Source: Cryomorphaceae bacterium
GTDB lineage: Bacteria; Bacteroidota; Bacteroidia; Flavobacteriales_G; Salibacteraceae
Assembly: GCA_003564735.1 (NCBI GenBank)
Contig: PXEK01000307.1
Span: 1-6,906 of the forward strand
DNA length: 6,906 nt
Direction: 5' to 3'
Below the pieces are notes generated by a model, which saw only the letters and a list, made by a program, of their open reading frames with translations, was not told the DNA's origin and searched no databases. The position numbers and the translations under genes are program-made. Shown here in pieces: positions 5,530 through 6,906 of the stretch. Each line of letters begins with the position of its first letter. The first letter of the stretch is position 1.

Positions 5530-6883
5530 CACGGCGCTGCTTTTATGCGCATGTGTAGATACCGGTATTGACGGCGCCGTTACCTTAGGCGGCAAAATAG
5601 ACGGCGGTACAGACAGCCACATCGTAATCTTAAAACAACCCGAAACACTGCCCGCTTTTTACGGCGAAACCCCTTTGGTTGTCGATACCATCACTACAGA
5701 TGCCAAAGGACTGTTTTTAACCGGCTCAGTTTACGACAGCGGTATGTACCTTTTCGATTATCAAAACATCAGCTTCCCTCTTTACCTCTTACCCGAAAAA
5801 ACACTCAACATCAACATTGATGTAAACGACCCCGAAAATACCTTGGAATTTTCGGGCGCACTTAAACACCCGAACCGCCTCATTCGCGATCAAAACAAAA
5901 AAGCCGGTCAAATTGCTCACGAACTTCAAAACCGCGACTTCAAAACAGATGATCAATTCATGCGGTTTATCGACAGCAGCCGAAAATCATTGGATACCCT
6001 CGTGGTACGGTTCATCACCAACCACCCGCGAACCAATAAAAGCTTTATGCAAGACCGCCAGCAATTCAACTATTACTTTACGGGAAACCTCATACTTTCT
6101 CGAGCCTCTCAACTCAAACAAAACGGCGATACATTAAGCTCACATCTGCAAGCTGCCTTGGAAAGCTTTGCCTTAAATCGCGACGAATTGATTCAGCATG
6201 CCGAATACCTCAAATTTGCCCGTCGCAAACTCGAATTTCACCTTGAATCGGACCGACCCGAGCACCTCACCCAAGCCATTGACAGCCTCATACCCGGCAT
6301 CAAAACCAAAAGCGCAATTGCCCTAAAATACGCCCGAAACATCATCATCGAAAGCGACAGCATGCCCGGGGCTCAAATCATTAATGCATTCAACGGTGTA
6401 ATTACCGACGCCGAAATAAGGAACACCTTTAACGGTATGTTAGAGCAAGCGGCATCCATATCGCCGGGCACCTCCTTTTCGGGTTTCTCGGGTATGGACG
6501 AAACCGAAAGCGTGCGCTCCACCGATGAATTTAGAGGAAGTCCCCTTTTGCTTTACTTTGGGACCGCCCTTTGTCCACAATGCCGATACGAGTTTGAACA
6601 ACTCCAAACACTTCCCGAGCAAGCGGGTGATACCACATTACAGCTTTTGGGCATTGGACTCAAAACCGGATTTACCGAATGGAAAAAGCATATTGAGCGT
6701 GCAAACTACCCCGGCACACAGTTGTACCTCAACCAAAATGCCAACGAAGTGTACCGCAAGTTCATGATTACCGATGAGCCTCACTACATGCTTATTTCCG
6801 CCGATGGCCGAATTTTATCGCGCAACCTCACCGGCGACCTCCCCAAAAAAGTAAAAGCACTGCTCGCGGAAAAACCGTTGTAA
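5495..6883 (+). CDS. TlpA/ResA-like thioredoxin-fold lipoprotein
   Basis: Probable envelope-located thiol-disulfide oxidoreductase. The 462-residue protein has an N-terminal hydrophobic stretch and lipobox LCAC with Cys20, indicating a lipoprotein facing the periplasm. Residues about 28-125 look like the beta-rich domain (DUF4369-like) common ahead of Bacteroidota TlpA proteins. Residues about 125-345 are mostly helical and of unknown role. The C-terminal thioredoxin domain (about 345-460) shows LLLYFGTALCPQCRYEFEQL (351-370) with the redox pair Cys360/Cys363, and a cis-Pro loop at DEPHYMLISADG (427-438, Pro429). Ala-Leu precedes the CPQC where thioredoxins and TlpA usually have a Trp before the first Cys. 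Partners could be cytochrome c maturation or other envelope thiols; none is shown. ATG 5495 is chosen for its AAGGAGG; ATG 5477 would add six residues (MHKEAR). The gene overlaps the upstream lipoprotein gene by 35 nt, so they are likely co-expressed. Confidence 0.88.
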   Translation: MKSLLKVLLSINTALLLCACVDTGIDGAVTLGGKIDGGTDSHIVILKQPETLPAFYGETPLVVDTITTDAKGLFLTGSVYDSGMYLFDYQNISFPLYLLPEKTLNINIDVNDPENTLEFSGALKHPNRLIRDQNKKAGQIAHELQNRDFKTDDQFMRFIDSSRKSLDTLVVRFITNHPRTNKSFMQDRQQFNYYFTGNLILSRASQLKQNGDTLSSHLQAALESFALNRDELIQHAEYLKFARRKLEFHLESDRPEHLTQAIDSLIPGIKTKSAIALKYARNIIIESDSMPGAQIINAFNGVITDAEIRNTFNGMLEQAASISPGTSFSGFSGMDETESVRSTDEFRGSPLLLYFGTALCPQCRYEFEQLQTLPEQAGDTTLQLLGIGLKTGFTEWKKHIERANYPGTQLYLNQNANEVYRKFMITDEPHYMLISADGRILSRNLTGDLPKKVKALLAEKPL

Positions 6884-6906
6884 ATTTTAGTGTATTTTTT
6901 TGGTCA
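6884..6906. other. Downstream non-coding edge
   Basis: The 23 bases after the last stop codon are AT-rich and contain a run of seven Ts, but no stem precedes it within the window. It could be the start of the next gene's promoter region or part of a terminator whose remainder is cut off. Nothing firm can be called. Confidence 0.3.

Noticed and set aside
5194..5622. 142-codon minus-strand open frame opposite the lipoprotein genes
   Set aside because: It is antisense to two overlapping genes with clear signal peptides and shows no recognisable domain or start signals.

Overview
The window looks like chromosomal housekeeping DNA from a member of the Bacteroidota, probably a flavobacterial or related lineage. 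Three things point there. The proteins have the Bacteroidota flavour: a BadF-type GlcNAc kinase, a PdxA beginning with a GDLSGIG loop, and a TlpA-like thioredoxin lipoprotein. At least two genes have a TAnnTTTG -7 promoter box almost touching the start codon. Most starts lack a clear Shine-Dalgarno site. This placement is inference from sequence; no database search was done.

Layout. Positions 1-184 hold no credible gene but contain a striking in-register tract of ten 7-bp repeats (86-155), just downstream of the leftmost gene. Two minus-strand genes follow: pfkA (ATP-type phosphofructokinase) and, upstream of it, a BadF/BadG-type N-acetylglucosamine kinase, joined by an 8-nt ATGAGTGA overlap. 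A spacer of about 150 bp (1998-2154) carries two divergent promoters, one for the kinase-pfkA pair and one for pdxA (vitamin B6 synthesis), which reads rightward. The 110-bp gap between pdxA and aspS (3229-3338) is rich in inverted repeats. It precedes aspS (aspartyl-tRNA synthetase) and two overlapping lipoprotein genes: a small 149-residue protein of unknown function with an acidic stretch after the lipobox cysteine, and a 462-residue TlpA/ResA-like thioredoxin-fold lipoprotein with a CPQC motif. The last 23 bases are non-coding.

How the genes work together. The left pair could feed amino sugars into glycolysis: GlcNAc-6-P, made by the kinase, becomes fructose-6-P through NagA and NagB (not in this window), and PfkA then phosphorylates it. 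The right block looks like one transcription unit, because aspS, the small lipoprotein gene and the thioredoxin lipoprotein gene all overlap. The two lipoproteins may act together in the envelope, but no shared function is shown.

No obviously new system (CRISPR, mobile element, defence island, biosynthetic cluster) is visible. The items most worth a second look are the heptamer repeat, the near-leaderless divergent promoters, the strong AAGGAGG site ahead of the thioredoxin lipoprotein, and two conservative substitutions at normally invariant PFK active-site positions.
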